NCBI GenBank assembly: GCA_947259975.1
Contig: CAMYOD010000043.1
Location: forward strand, 1 to 56,305
Direction of reading: 5' to 3'
Source: an uncultured Gammaproteobacteria bacterium
GTDB taxonomy: Bacteria > Pseudomonadota > Gammaproteobacteria > HyVt-429
DNA: 56,305 nucleotides
Part shown: positions 7,939 through 17,309 of the stretch, in pieces
How positions within the stretch are numbered: position 1 is the first letter of the stretch
Layout: the number at the start of each line of letters is the position of its first letter
Notes under the pieces: model-generated
Databases searched by the model: none
Seen by the model: only the letters and a program-made list of their open reading frames with translations
Told to the model about the DNA's origin: nothing
Made by a program: the position numbers and the translations under genes

Positions 7939-8376
7939 ATGTTGGAAGAATTCAAAAAGTTCGCCATGCGCGGCAACGTGGTCGATATGGCCGTGGGTAT
8001 CGTCATCGGCGGGGCCTTCGGCAAGATCGTCAGCTCATTTGTGAATGATGTATTGATGCCGCCCATTGGCAAGCTGCTCGGCGGCGTCGACTTCAGCAGC
8101 CTGTTCATCAATTTGAGCGACACCGGCTACGAAACGCTCGAGGCCGCCAAAGAGGCGGGTGCCCCGACGATTGCGTACGGCGCGTTCATCAACACCGTGC
8201 TGGACTTTGTCATCATCGCCTTCGCCATCTTCATGGTGATCAAGGCCATGAACAAGATGCAGAAGCCCGAAGAGGAAGCGCCGGCTGAACCGACGACCAA
8301 GAACTGCCCTGAGTGCCTCGGCGAGATCCCCATCGAAGCCAAGCGCTGCATGCATTGCACGTCGCAGGTCGCGTAG
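7939..8376 (+). CDS. mscL: Large-conductance mechanosensitive channel MscL with C-terminal zinc ribbon
   Basis: MscL is a homopentameric inner-membrane channel that opens under hypo-osmotic shock. The 145-residue protein has the usual N-terminal helix ([20 protein letters not shown]), TM1 (about residues 14-40), a periplasmic loop and TM2 (about 79-104). Instead of the usual short charged tail it ends with CPEC...CMHC (Cys123, Cys126, Cys137, Cys140), a small zinc-ribbon-like module seen in a subset of MscL proteins. Its effect on gating is not known to me. The gene is monocistronic, with its own promoter and a very good Shine-Dalgarno sequence. Confidence 0.96.
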   Translation: MLEEFKKFAMRGNVVDMAVGIVIGGAFGKIVSSFVNDVLMPPIGKLLGGVDFSSLFINLSDTGYETLEAAKEAGAPTIAYGAFINTVLDFVIIAFAIFMVIKAMNKMQKPEEEAPAEPTTKNCPECLGEIPIEAKRCMHCTSQVA

Positions 8377-8494
8377 GCAGCTGTCATTTGGGATGACGAC
8401 CAAGGAGGGTCGCGCCCTGACATGAATAGCAGGGTTTTGGCCATGCACCGCTGGCACATCCTGCCGGAATAAGTAAAATTTTTTCATTTCGTTG

Positions 8495-8516
8495 CGGGCC
8501 GGCGGGTGCCGACCCG
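8495..8516. repeat. G+C-rich hairpin between mscL and the FKBP gene
   Basis: CGGGCCGGC and GCCGACCCG can pair (one G-U) around a GGGT loop. It has no following T tract and overlaps the earliest possible FKBP start, which favours the later ATG at 8536. Confidence 0.3.
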
Positions 8517-8535
8517 AGGCATGGTCGAGAGCAAG

Positions 8536-8886
8536 ATGTCTGATTTCACCAAATCGAGCGGACTGAAATTTCGCGATCTAGTCATCGGCGACGGCGCCCC
8601 CGCGACCGATATCGGGCAGACGGTGTCGGTGCATTACACCGGCTGGCTCGAGGACGGGCGTCAGTTCGACTCCAGCCGCCAACGCGGACAGCCGTTCCGC
8701 TTTACCTTGGGCGCCGGCAACGTAATCAAGGGATGGGACGAAGGCATCATCGGGATGCGTGTGGCTGGCACGCGACGCCTGGTGATTCCGCCACAACTCG
8801 GCTACGGCGCGCGCGGCGCCGGCAATGTCATTCCACCGAATGCCACACTGATTTTCGAGATCGAACTACTGGACATCTCCGCCTAA
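8536..8886 (+). CDS. FKBP-type peptidyl-prolyl cis-trans isomerase
   Basis: A compact one-domain FKBP of 116 residues that speeds proline isomerisation during folding. The whole domain is present: [12 protein letters not shown] (about 34-45), [39 protein letters not shown] and the closing [10 protein letters not shown] strand. There is no signal peptide from this start, so it should be cytoplasmic. An in-frame ATG at 8506 would add ten residues, but the hairpin there and the family length favour 8536. The stop overlaps the convergent thioredoxin-like gene by four bases. Confidence 0.93.
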   Translation: MSDFTKSSGLKFRDLVIGDGAPATDIGQTVSVHYTGWLEDGRQFDSSRQRGQPFRFTLGAGNVIKGWDEGIIGMRVAGTRRLVIPPQLGYGARGAGNVIPPNATLIFEIELLDISA

Positions 8887-9953
8887 GGCCGGGGTCCGCC
8901 TGGGGCAGCCTTCGCCGGGGCGCGGCTCCTCGCCTCTGTCCGCACATTCTGCTCACGCCATAGCTGATAATTCGGTTGCTCGCGATAACCACCGGTCTGC
9001 ACAAACTGCAATACATTCCTGAGCCGGAAAAATCCGACGACGGAATCGACTCTGATAATCTCACGACCGTTGCGATCGAAGAACATCAACGTCGGCGCGT
9101 AAAAGAGCTCAAGCTCCTCGGACCAACTACGCGCAGTGTGCCGCGTACCATCCGGCACGATGACCGGAACATCGGATTGCATGTCGAGCTGCACCGGCGA
9201 CATAGTACGCAGCGCCTGGACGATATCGCGATTCGCAAGTTGTTCGGCATGCAGAACATCACAGGCGTGACATTGGCGGCGCTCGAAAAATACCGCTAAT
9301 GGCGCATCCGCGGCGAAGCGGCTTCGGTCCAGGGCAAAAGGCGGCCGCGCAAATATCTCGTGCTCATTGAGAGCATCTCCGGCCAGACCCTGAATCGATT
9401 CAGCGCGGGCGAGGTAGTCACGAAAGGGCTCCTCGCGATAATGCTCATCTGCCACAAACTCGAGCGCGGCCTGAAATTCGTATGGTGGATGGTAACCGGC
9501 CAGTCGCAGTGCCACCTTGCCGTCCCGGTCGATGAACAGAAAGGACGGCGTGAACTGGGTTTTCATATGCACGGAGAACTGTTTTTCGGTGCGCACCGCC
9601 CCCTCGAGGTCCGTGACCAAGCGATCCCCCTGCACGTTGATCGCGACGACATCGAAATGTTTCTGCGTATAGGCAAGAATGTCGGGCCGACCCCAGTTTC
9701 GCTCCAGGTGCGCCTTACAGTAGGCGCATTTCTTCTGGCCGAAATAGATGATCAGCCCTCGCTTACCGTCGTTGGTGGCTTCAGTCAGGTCGTCGTGTAA
9801 TTCCAGGAAACTGAGTCGGAACCAGTCCGGCAGAATGATGGCCTCTTCCAGCGGTCGATCATCAAAGCCGAGTTCGCCATCCTGCGCTTCCATCGACGCC
9901 GTCGGCAGCAACACGATCAGCATCAAGGCAAGGTGTTTTGATATCGCGCGCAT
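8883..9953 (-). CDS. Exported protein with two thioredoxin-like domains
   Basis: The 356-residue product starts with a signal peptide ([20 protein letters not shown], residues 1-23) followed by two thioredoxin-like folds. The first has a CAYC redox motif (76-79) and the cis-proline region FTPSFLFID (about 134-142). The second has CHAC (228-231) and YAPTLMFFD. The doubled layout resembles SoxW/thioredoxin_2-type periplasmic reductases, probably acting on disulfides or sulfur substrates. It begins 10 bp after the YbdK-type ligase stop and ends an operon with that ligase and an M20 hydrolase. An in-frame ATG at 10064 would overlap the ligase and lose the signal peptide, so I start at 9953. The substrate is unknown. 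Confidence 0.8.
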   Translation of the reverse strand: MRAISKHLALMLIVLLPTASMEAQDGELGFDDRPLEEAIILPDWFRLSFLELHDDLTEATNDGKRGLIIYFGQKKCAYCKAHLERNWGRPDILAYTQKHFDVVAINVQGDRLVTDLEGAVRTEKQFSVHMKTQFTPSFLFIDRDGKVALRLAGYHPPYEFQAALEFVADEHYREEPFRDYLARAESIQGLAGDALNEHEIFARPPFALDRSRFAADAPLAVFFERRQCHACDVLHAEQLANRDIVQALRTMSPVQLDMQSDVPVIVPDGTRHTARSWSEELELFYAPTLMFFDRNGREIIRVDSVVGFFRLRNVLQFVQTGGYREQPNYQLWREQNVRTEARSRAPAKAAPGGPRP

Positions 9954-9963
9954 GAATCGCAGT

Positions 9964-11115
9964 CTACTCAGCAAGTGCCGTCTGTGGCACTGCGTGACCG
10001 CAATCCCGCGTGAAGCCGGACACCAGCTCTGCAACCACGTGCTGCATCGATCCGGACTCCTCAAACAGATCCCGTTGATACTGGTATCCCGACCCCCTCC
10101 TCACCATGGCCCGCACGTGCTCGATAGATTCTACGGCGCCTGCCTCGACCGCCGCATCTGACACCGCATCCAATGTCTCGTTGACCACATCTATCAGGGG
10201 TCGTGCACTGCCACGCTCATCGCTGATATATTTCGCGCGCAGGCCCCGGCGTGATGCCTGGAAATGATTCTCCTTCTGAGTCCACCAATGCGGTGTTTTC
10301 AGCAACCGCGCCTGATCCGGCGTGCGGGACTCGTGACGAATCAAAAATACCAGTGCGCGTACGAATCCCGCCAACGCCACTGCATCAAGCACCGTGGATT
10401 GGGCGTCCATCACGCGTACCTCGACGGTCCCCAGCAGCGGTCGCGGACGGATGTCCCAATGGATATCGTTGACGGTTTCAAAGATCCCTGCCCGCGCGGT
10501 GGTTTCGAAGAATTCGCAAAAGGCATTCCAGTCGTTAAATGTGGGCGGATTACCGTAGCTGCGCGCCGCGGACAGGATGCGGTGTCGATAGGAGGCATAG
10601 GCCGTATCGTAACCGCGCCAGAACGGCGAATTCGCAGAAACGGCAATCAGTACCGGCAGGTACGGCTTGAGATCACTCATCACAGCAATCGCTTCATCGC
10701 CGGACGACATACCGATATGAACATGGGTTGCGAAGGTGATCTGCATGTGCGATAGCAAACCAGCTGCTTTTTTCATCTTCAAATAGCGCGGCATGGGCGT
10801 GATGAGCGCCAGCCGCTCCGCGAACGGGTGGGTGCCGGCACCACAAAGCGCGATCCCCAGGGCTTCGCATTTCGCTGTGAGTTTAGTCGCCAATTCACGG
10901 ACATGAGTCTCGAGTTCCGGCAGACTCTCACATACCTGCGATGCGATCTCGACGGTATTTTGTATGAACTCCGGCTTGATATAGGGACTGTCCGGAAAAA
11001 TCTCCATTAACGGCAGGATGCCGTCGACCAGATCCAGGCTGCGTTTATCCAGCAGCTGGAGTTCCAGTTCCATGCCGATCGAGCGTGGGGACGAAGGTGT
11101 GAACGACAAGGTCAT
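9964..11115 (-). CDS. Carboxylate-amine ligase, YbdK/GCS2 family
   Basis: The 383-residue protein belongs to glutamate-cysteine ligase family 2 (YbdK-type), ATP-grasp-like enzymes joining a carboxylate to an amine. Signatures include SIGMELELQLLD near the N-terminus, KPEFIQNTVEI, GTHPF, HVHIGM (about residues 132-137), and DIRPRPLLGTVEVRVMD. E. coli YbdK has weak gamma-glutamylcysteine ligase activity; the natural substrate of most members is unknown. It sits 3 bp after an M20 amidohydrolase gene and 10 bp before the double thioredoxin gene, so the three are very likely one transcript. Confidence 0.9.
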   Translation of the reverse strand: MTLSFTPSSPRSIGMELELQLLDKRSLDLVDGILPLMEIFPDSPYIKPEFIQNTVEIASQVCESLPELETHVRELATKLTAKCEALGIALCGAGTHPFAERLALITPMPRYLKMKKAAGLLSHMQITFATHVHIGMSSGDEAIAVMSDLKPYLPVLIAVSANSPFWRGYDTAYASYRHRILSAARSYGNPPTFNDWNAFCEFFETTARAGIFETVNDIHWDIRPRPLLGTVEVRVMDAQSTVLDAVALAGFVRALVFLIRHESRTPDQARLLKTPHWWTQKENHFQASRRGLRAKYISDERGSARPLIDVVNETLDAVSDAAVEAGAVESIEHVRAMVRRGSGYQYQRDLFEESGSMQHVVAELVSGFTRDCGHAVPQTALAE

Positions 11116-11118
11116 CGC

Positions 11119-12294
11119 TCAAGCCCGGTACTCACGCAAGGCCGCCCGCGAAACTTCGTCGAAAAATGCCGCACCTACCTTTAGCACGCCCTCATCAATA
11201 TCGAATGCCGGGCTGTGGAGCGGGATATATTCCTGTTCCCTGCGGCGCGCACCGAATCGTACGTAGCAACCCGGGACCTCACGCAAATAATAAGAGAAAT
11301 CCTCCGAGCCCATGCTTGGGTGATCCATCGCCATGAGGCCGCTCTCACCAACCACGTTGCGCGCCGCCCGGTGAGCAATCTCGGTCTCACGCGGACTATT
11401 GACCACCGGCGGATAACCTTCGGTGATCTCCACATCTACCTCGGCGTTGTGCAATTCCCCCATGGCGTTGGCCATACGCTGCAACCCCTCGTGAATCTGA
11501 TCCCGCACATCGGACTGCGTTGTGCGAATCGTTCCGCGCAAGGTTGCTTGCTCGGCAATGACATTCGGCGCGCTTCCTGCCTCCACTTGTCCCACGGTCA
11601 CGACGCTGGGATACACCGGGTTGATCTCACGGGACACCAGAGTCTGGATCGCAACGATCAACAGACCGGTGATCACGATTGCATCCGTTGCCTCGTGGGG
11701 TCGGGCGCCGTGCCCACCTTTGCCCCGAATCGCAATCTGGAAACGATCGGAGTGTGCGGTGATCACGCCACTCGCGACCATGATCTCGCCGACCCGATAA
11801 TGATGCGTGACATGGCCACCGTAGATTGCATTTACGCCCTGCAGGGCACCGGACTGGATCATGACCCGCGAGCCACCGCCACGCTCCTCCGCGGGCTGAA
11901 ACACGAATACCACGTCGCCGTCCGTCGGCGGCGACTCGGCCAGGAGCGCCGCCGCCCCCAGGGCCATGGCCATATGGGCGTCATGGCCACAGGCATGCAT
12001 TCTGCCCTCGATGCTGGAGGCGAAGGGCAAATCGGTATTCTCCGCACCGGGCAGGGCGTCCATGTCGGCGCGTAACGCGACCGCCGGCGCACCCGGCGCG
12101 CCGCAAGCCAACCGACCCACCACGCCGGTGCCGACGCCATCGTACTTATAAGGTATCCCCAGGCGATCGAGCTCCGCCATGATGACTTTCGCGGTCTGCT
12201 CCTCTTCGAAGGCCAGCTCGGGATTGCGGTGAAAGGTCCGCCGCAGCTCCACCATGCGTTCATAAATCTGCTCGGACGTCAGTATGTCGGACAT
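11119..12294 (-). CDS. M20-family amidohydrolase
   Basis: A 391-residue metal-dependent aminoacylase/carboxypeptidase of the M20D group (hippurate hydrolase-like), which cleaves N-acyl or peptide-like amide bonds. Metal and catalytic motifs are clear: LRADMDALP (about 75-83), MHACGHDAHMAM (103-114), FQPAEERGGG and the dimerisation segment GGHGARPHEATDAI; SMGSEDFSYYL closes the site. There is no signal peptide. It is the first gene of an operon with the YbdK-type ligase and the exported thioredoxin-like protein, suggesting that the ligase makes and the hydrolase cleaves related amides. The substrate is unknown. Confidence 0.92.
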   Translation of the reverse strand: MSDILTSEQIYERMVELRRTFHRNPELAFEEEQTAKVIMAELDRLGIPYKYDGVGTGVVGRLACGAPGAPAVALRADMDALPGAENTDLPFASSIEGRMHACGHDAHMAMALGAAALLAESPPTDGDVVFVFQPAEERGGGSRVMIQSGALQGVNAIYGGHVTHHYRVGEIMVASGVITAHSDRFQIAIRGKGGHGARPHEATDAIVITGLLIVAIQTLVSREINPVYPSVVTVGQVEAGSAPNVIAEQATLRGTIRTTQSDVRDQIHEGLQRMANAMGELHNAEVDVEITEGYPPVVNSPRETEIAHRAARNVVGESGLMAMDHPSMGSEDFSYYLREVPGCYVRFGARRREQEYIPLHSPAFDIDEGVLKVGAAFFDEVSRAALREYRA

Positions 12295-12502
12295 TGCTTA
12301 TGCCTCCTCGTATGCCGCATTATACTCCCGCGCGGCGGGCGGAATCCTTGCGCCAGGACAAGCGCGGAACGATCGATTGAGGGCATAGCGCCGGCGGCGC
12401 CGGCTTGTCGCTGATATTGCTTTGTTGCTATCGTTAGCGACCCACAGCCAATTTCCTGACTTGATTGGTCGGTCACGGGCCGGCCGTACCGGGAGAATAC
12501 CA

Positions 12503-12865
12503 ATGCCGGATATCAACAAATTCATCGGCGATACATCGGTCTACGACGAGGCGCGCGAGCATCTGCTCGATCTCGAGGACTGGAACGAGGATATCGCACG
12601 TGCGCATGCCAGCGAACTCGGCATCGAGTTGGGCGATGCGCACTGGGAGGTTGTCAACTTTCTGCGCCAGCACTATATCGAGCATGGCAAAACCGATCGC
12701 GCGCGCAGGTTGACGGAAGTCCTCGATGCTCACTTTGCGGACAAGGGCGGCACGAAATATCTGTATCGTCTTTTTCCCGACGGCCCAATTTTGCAAGCCA
12801 GCCGGATCGCAGGAGTTCCCGCGCCGAAAGACACCACACAACCCTCGTTTGGCTCCGCCCAGTAA
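12503..12865 (+). CDS. DsrC/TusE-family protein lacking both conserved cysteines
   Basis: DsrC and TusE are small sulfur carriers whose C-terminal arm holds one or two redox cysteines. This 120-residue protein has the family fold markers: WNEDIARAHA (about 27-36), HWEVVNFLR (47-55) and GGTKYLYRLFPDGP (82-95). Its C-terminal arm reads LQASRIAGVP then KDTTQPS, with Ser100 where the first cysteine is expected and D110/T111 where the second is expected. There is no cysteine anywhere in the protein, so it cannot carry persulfide. Such cysteine-free homologues have been proposed to be regulators. The ATG at 12503 is preceded by GGGAG. No dsr or tus genes are nearby. Confidence 0.88.
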   Translation: MPDINKFIGDTSVYDEAREHLLDLEDWNEDIARAHASELGIELGDAHWEVVNFLRQHYIEHGKTDRARRLTEVLDAHFADKGGTKYLYRLFPDGPILQASRIAGVPAPKDTTQPSFGSAQ

Positions 12866-12978
12866 ACGCGCGGTAATACCTGTAATCGCATTAGCCCGCA
12901 GCAAGGGCAACGACGGCCTGCGGGATGCACTGCAGGCGCGTGTCGCATGCACCTGATGACGAATCGTCAAACTGAACA

Positions 12979-14058
12979 ATGACATCCGACCGACTTTCCA
13001 ATATCAATGTCATCTCGCAGGAACTGTTGCCGACGCCTGCGGATGTCAAAGCCGCGGTGTCGGTAACGCCGGCGGCGGAAGCGACCGTACTCAAGGGTCG
13101 TCAACAGATTCAGGATATCCTCGACGGCAAGGACCATCGCCTGTTTCTGGTCCTGGGACCCTGCTCTATTCACGATGTGGATGCAGCATTGGATTATGCC
13201 CGGCGTCTGCGCCGGCTCGCCGACGAAGTCAGCGACACCTTGCTCCTGGTGATGCGGGTTTATTTCGAAAAACCGCGCACCACCGTCGGCTGGAAGGGGC
13301 TTATCAACGACCCGGATATGGACGATTCCTTTCATATCGAAAAAGGCCTGCATACGGCGCGACGCCTCCTGCATGAACTCACTAGCCTGGGGCTACCGAC
13401 CGCCACGGAGGCGCTGGATCCCATCACACCACAATATCTTTCAGACCTGGTGTCGTGGACGGCCATCGGCGCGCGTACGACCGAGTCACAGACCCACCGC
13501 GAAATGGCCAGTGGGCTCTCGACGCCGGTCGGTTTCAAGAACGGTACGGATGGCACCTTAAGCGTGGCCATCAATGCCATGCATGCCGCCTCGCGCCCGC
13601 ACCACTTTCTCGGCATTAACCAGGCCGGGCAGTCGGCCGTGTTTCGCACTCGCGGAAACAAGTACGGGCATGTCGTATTGCGTGGCGGGGGTGGCCGTCC
13701 GAATTACGACTCGGTAAGCATCGCCGTGTGCGAGGAGGAGCTTCGCAGTGCCGGTCTACCGGTCAATATTGCAGTCGACTGCAGCCATGGCAATTCAAAC
13801 AAAGATCCGGCCTTGCAGCCGTTGGTGGCGGATAACTGCGTCAACCAGATCCTGGAAGGGAATCGATCCATTGTTGGCTTGATGCTCGAAAGTAACCTTA
13901 ACGCGGGCACCCAACCTATCCCCGCGGACCTGTCACAACTCAAATATGGTGTATCGGTGACGGATGCCTGTATCGATTGGGCTACGACCGAAGCGTTGCT
14001 GCACAGATCCCACGCGAAACTGAGAACGATCCTGCCGGAGCGACGCCGCGCAGCGTAG
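12979..14058 (+). CDS. aroG: 3-deoxy-7-phosphoheptulonate synthase, class I
   Basis: DAHP synthase condenses phosphoenolpyruvate and erythrose 4-phosphate, the first step of the shikimate pathway. The 359-residue protein is a normal-length AroF/G/H-type enzyme: LGPCSIHD (about 54-61), VMRVYFEKPRTTVGWKGL (about 88-105), GARTTESQTHREMASG, VGFKNGTDG, HVVLRGG and VDCSHGNS. Which aromatic amino acid inhibits it cannot be decided safely, so the symbol marks the family and not the isozyme. It is apparently monocistronic; no attenuator or TyrR-like box was recognised. Confidence 0.95.
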   Translation: MTSDRLSNINVISQELLPTPADVKAAVSVTPAAEATVLKGRQQIQDILDGKDHRLFLVLGPCSIHDVDAALDYARRLRRLADEVSDTLLLVMRVYFEKPRTTVGWKGLINDPDMDDSFHIEKGLHTARRLLHELTSLGLPTATEALDPITPQYLSDLVSWTAIGARTTESQTHREMASGLSTPVGFKNGTDGTLSVAINAMHAASRPHHFLGINQAGQSAVFRTRGNKYGHVVLRGGGGRPNYDSVSIAVCEEELRSAGLPVNIAVDCSHGNSNKDPALQPLVADNCVNQILEGNRSIVGLMLESNLNAGTQPIPADLSQLKYGVSVTDACIDWATTEALLHRSHAKLRTILPERRRAA

Positions 14059-14282
14059 CGCACCCATTATCTGCGTGCCCGTTGCGACCGCAGCGGCACA
14101 CGGCGAAACTTTCCCCCTTGCCATCCGGCAATACTGTGACCCACGACCTTGATTTCACCGCTATCTTCGATAGTCTTATTGAACAAGCTTAAAGATATCG
14201 GTGCTCCACGCGGCAATTTAGATCGCGGCGCGCCAACGGCTCGATGGCACTGCGGGCGAAATAATCCCCGGGGGGTAAGGGA

Positions 14283-15080
14283 ATGGAAAACTCCAAAAAC
14301 GGAGCACGCGAGGAATCCGTAACGTCGCCCGAACCTGGTGTCGGCGACCAAAGCGGCGGTGCGAAGCGCGTGAAAATCAAGCGCTCCAACGGTGAAATAC
14401 AATGGGTTACCCGCAAGGAACTCGCGCGGCTGAACGCCGCCAAGCGTACTGAGCGTGAACTTCATCAGCAATGGGATAAACGTTTCCGGCAAGGACTATT
14501 CTTAACAGCCGCCGCCGCGCTCATCGGTTTCGTGTTGTGGCTCTTGTCGGAACCGGCCTGGCTCTTCTCTGCGCCGCCGCAAACCGCGGACACTTCCGCA
14601 CCGCCCAAGCCCGCTAGTGTGGCGGCGGAAACCCGCTCGGTTGCAGCGAAACCGGCGGGCGGCGCGGCATCAGCGGCGATACCAGGGGGACATCAACTGC
14701 ACGACGCCGTCGATATAACCAATAGTGGGCCGCCGGTGGAAACTGCAATACAGCAACGAGTCTCCGCCTGGGCGACGGCCTGGTCAAATCAGCAGGTCGA
14801 ACAGTATATGTCTTTCTACTCCGCCGGCTTTCGGCCGTCACGGGAAGAATCCCGCGATGCGTGGGCGCAGCAACGGCGGCTCCGCTTGCAAGGTCCCGGG
14901 TATATTCGGGTCGATATCGATGACTCACACGTGACCCGGATAGCGTCGGACCGCGTGCGCGTGACGTTCCGGCAGCACTATGAGTCGGACAACTACAAGG
15001 ATACGGTGCGTAAGACGCTGGATCTCGTCAACGAAGAAGGTGTCTGGCGGATCGTTGCCGAACGCAGCGTGCCGCTGTAG
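14283..15080 (+). CDS. Single-pass membrane protein with NTF2-like (Cds6-type) C-terminal domain
   Basis: The 265-residue protein has a charged cytoplasmic N-terminus with a KIKRSNGEIQWVTRKEL segment, one transmembrane helix (about 72-90), an Ala/Pro/Ser-rich linker (about 95-145) and a C-terminal domain (about 155-265). That domain resembles the SnoaL/NTF2-like module found at the end of some L,D-transpeptidases (Cds6): AWATAWSNQQVEQYMSFYS, FRQHYES and VWRIVAE. The transpeptidase catalytic part is absent. A scaffold or peptidoglycan-associated role is possible but only inferred. The gene precedes the response regulator by 142 bp and may be co-transcribed. Confidence 0.65.
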   Translation: MENSKNGAREESVTSPEPGVGDQSGGAKRVKIKRSNGEIQWVTRKELARLNAAKRTERELHQQWDKRFRQGLFLTAAAALIGFVLWLLSEPAWLFSAPPQTADTSAPPKPASVAAETRSVAAKPAGGAASAAIPGGHQLHDAVDITNSGPPVETAIQQRVSAWATAWSNQQVEQYMSFYSAGFRPSREESRDAWAQQRRLRLQGPGYIRVDIDDSHVTRIASDRVRVTFRQHYESDNYKDTVRKTLDLVNEEGVWRIVAERSVPL

Positions 15081-15222
15081 CTCCGCCGGATCGGCGCGGC
15101 GCAGACAAAAACCCCACGCCGCAACCCTAATTATTCGGCCAAATCGGCCGATATTCCCAGCGATGGCAGTACACGTGCGGGCCGGACCCGCAGTTGGCAA
15201 CCCACGAGGATAACGGCAGACA

Positions 15223-15612
15223 ATGCAAAACCCGGCAGCACTCATGGACCAGACTTGCAAGGTGCTGATTGTCGATGACGACAGTACCATTCGCAATGTG
15301 CTGCGCGTAATCCTTTCGCAGTGCGGGCACACGGTCGTTGGCGAGGCACGGGACGGCCAGGAAGCGATGAAAGTCATACGGCGCACCTCCGCCGATCTGG
15401 TCCTGCTCGACATCAACATGCCGGGCGAAGATGGCCTGGGAATACTGGAACAGATGCGTGACTCCCATCCGAACGTGCAGGTAATCATGATCAGCGGCGA
15501 AGCGACCAGCGACCGGGTAAAGACCGCCCTGGAGCGAGGTGCCAGGAGCTTTATCGTCAAACCCTTCAGCCCGGCGAGCGTGCTGGAGCGCGTCAATCAA
15601 GTCCTCGGATAA
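15223..15612 (+). CDS. Single-domain response regulator (CheY-like)
   Basis: The 129-residue protein is only a receiver domain: acidic pocket DDD (18-20), phospho-acceptor Asp63 in LLDINMPG, the Thr/Ser position in MISGEA and Lys113 in VKPF. With no output domain it must act through protein contacts or pass phosphate on. No kinase gene is adjacent. Start 15223 has a GAGGAT sequence at a rather long distance; ATG 15244 is an alternative. The stop codon TAA uses the first two bases of the large inverted repeat that follows. Confidence 0.92.
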   Translation: MQNPAALMDQTCKVLIVDDDSTIRNVLRVILSQCGHTVVGEARDGQEAMKVIRRTSADLVLLDINMPGEDGLGILEQMRDSHPNVQVIMISGEATSDRVKTALERGARSFIVKPFSPASVLERVNQVLG

Positions 15613-15710
15613 AAAGGGGTCGGAGTGATTTATTTTTAGGCAATCACAAGAATTTAATTTCGACCCTTTTTGCCTGATTGCCTAAAAATAAATCACTCCG
15701 ACCCCTTTTT
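15611..15710. repeat. 100-bp palindromic element with AAAAAGGGGTC ends
   Basis: Two 36-bp arms, 15611-15646 and 15675-15710, are perfect reverse complements around a 28-bp centre. The outer ends read AAAAAGGGGTC and GACCCCTTTTT, and the centre contains a further partial copy (CGACCCTTTTT). A related element with the same ends lies at 54934-55019. The structure fits a MITE- or REP-like non-autonomous element; no transposase is in the window. It lies between two convergent genes and could form a bidirectional terminator hairpin. It reaches into both genes' stop codons. Confidence 0.85.
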
Positions 15711-17252
15711 GCCGAGATCGCCCAACACCCTCTGCGCGGCATTATGCCCGGCGCAGCCAATGACCGAGCCGGCCGGATGGGTGCCGGCGCTGCATGAATA
15801 CACGCCCGCGATCGGTGTCGCGTAGGGCAACCGGTCGGCGAAGCCGAAACTGTTATCGACATGGTGAATGTGGCCATGGCGGATACCGAAATAATCCTCG
15901 ATCTTGCGCGGGTGCAACACAAACATATCCGCCACCAGATCCGAGGTGCCGGGCGCAAAGCGATCCGCGATCGCCAGCAGCTTGCGCGCATACGGCTCGG
16001 CTTCCGTTTCCCAGTCCGACGCCGCCAATTCATAGGGCACCCACTGTACGAACAGGGCCGAACTCAAATGTCCGGCCGCATCCGTCAAACCGGGGTCCAC
16101 CGTGGAATGGATATACCACTCGATGGTGGGGAACTCGATCAGCTCACCGTTCTGCACCCGGTCAAAACCGTCGGTCAGCGATGCGATGACACCTTCTTCC
16201 GGCGGCAACAGGTGGATGGTAGGACCATACTGACCCCTGTCTTCCGGCAGGCAGGTGAACCGCGGTAAACCGCTCAGCGCCAGATTCACCTTGAAGGTCG
16301 ATCCCGGTCGAGCATAACCGGCGATGCGACGATTATAGGCCTCCGGCAACTGGTCCGCGCCGATCATTTCCTGCATGCGAAACGGATCCGCATTAAACAC
16401 CACGACGTCCGCCCTCACCTCGCGGCCGTCACGCAACACCACGCCCTCGACGCTATCGCCGCGCATCGCGAGAGATTCAACAGCAACGCCCGTCTCGATC
16501 ACCGCACCGTGGCGCTGCGCCGCCGCGGCCAGTCGCGACGTTACGGTGCCCATGCCACCCTGCACGACGGCGAACGTGCCCCGGGTGTCCGGCAGCCGAC
16601 ACATGTTGTGAATCAGAAAGTTCATGCCGGTGCCCGGTGTGTCCCAGCTGCCGTATAGACCGGAGAAACCATCGGTCACCGCATACATGGCTTTCACCAG
16701 GTCGCTCTTGAAATCGAATCGAGCCAGGTAGTCGCGAATCGGCTGGCGGCACAAATCGATGAATACGTCACGCAACTGCGGGCGCACATAGCGCATCGCC
16801 GTGTCTTCAATCGAAAGCGGTTCCGCCAGCCAGGTGGGCGCAATATCGTCACGCATGGCCGCGATCTCCGCACTCATGGCCACATGCGCCCGCCAATCCT
16901 GGCGTGAAAAGAAACTGGTGAACTGTTCTTCGAGCGCGGCCTCATCCGACCCGAATAGCAGGTAGCGATTGTCGGTGGTGGGCAGGAAATAGTGCGGATC
17001 CCGTGGCAACACCGGGATATCGACTTCGAGGATCTCCAGTAACTCAGGCGGCATCAGCCCGAGCAGATAGGCGCCGGTGGAGGTGGGTAACTGGGGCGTA
17101 CGGGTAAAAGGATATTCGGTACGGCAGGCGCCACCAATGACAGACTGTTCTTCGAGCACACGTACCCGCAAGCCGGCCCGCGCCAACATCAATGCCGCCA
17201 CCAATCCATTGTGGCCGGCACCGACAATCACTACATCGGCACGCTTCGACAT
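15693..17252 (-). CDS. FAD-dependent phytoene-dehydrogenase-like oxidoreductase
   Basis: The 519-residue protein belongs to the phytoene desaturase/COG1233 family. The dinucleotide-binding motif [13 protein letters not shown] lies near residues 8-20, followed by [15 protein letters not shown], a [13 protein letters not shown] segment and the C-terminal FAD signature [17 protein letters not shown]. No other carotenoid gene is nearby, so retinol-saturase-like or other hydride chemistry is as likely as carotenoid desaturation. A TTG at 17300 could add 16 residues; ATG 17252 opens directly into the Rossmann fold. The last five residues (KKGSE) and the stop codon are encoded by the right arm of the palindromic element, so the natural C-terminus may have been replaced. 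Confidence 0.85.
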   Translation of the reverse strand: MSKRADVVIVGAGHNGLVAALMLARAGLRVRVLEEQSVIGGACRTEYPFTRTPQLPTSTGAYLLGLMPPELLEILEVDIPVLPRDPHYFLPTTDNRYLLFGSDEAALEEQFTSFFSRQDWRAHVAMSAEIAAMRDDIAPTWLAEPLSIEDTAMRYVRPQLRDVFIDLCRQPIRDYLARFDFKSDLVKAMYAVTDGFSGLYGSWDTPGTGMNFLIHNMCRLPDTRGTFAVVQGGMGTVTSRLAAAAQRHGAVIETGVAVESLAMRGDSVEGVVLRDGREVRADVVVFNADPFRMQEMIGADQLPEAYNRRIAGYARPGSTFKVNLALSGLPRFTCLPEDRGQYGPTIHLLPPEEGVIASLTDGFDRVQNGELIEFPTIEWYIHSTVDPGLTDAAGHLSSALFVQWVPYELAASDWETEAEPYARKLLAIADRFAPGTSDLVADMFVLHPRKIEDYFGIRHGHIHHVDNSFGFADRLPYATPIAGVYSCSAGTHPAGSVIGCAGHNAAQRVLGDLGKKGSE

Positions 17253-17309
17253 TAGTGCATTACCCGTGTCGCGCGCGGGATCAATATAGGTTTGCGGCAA
17301 GAAAGTACA

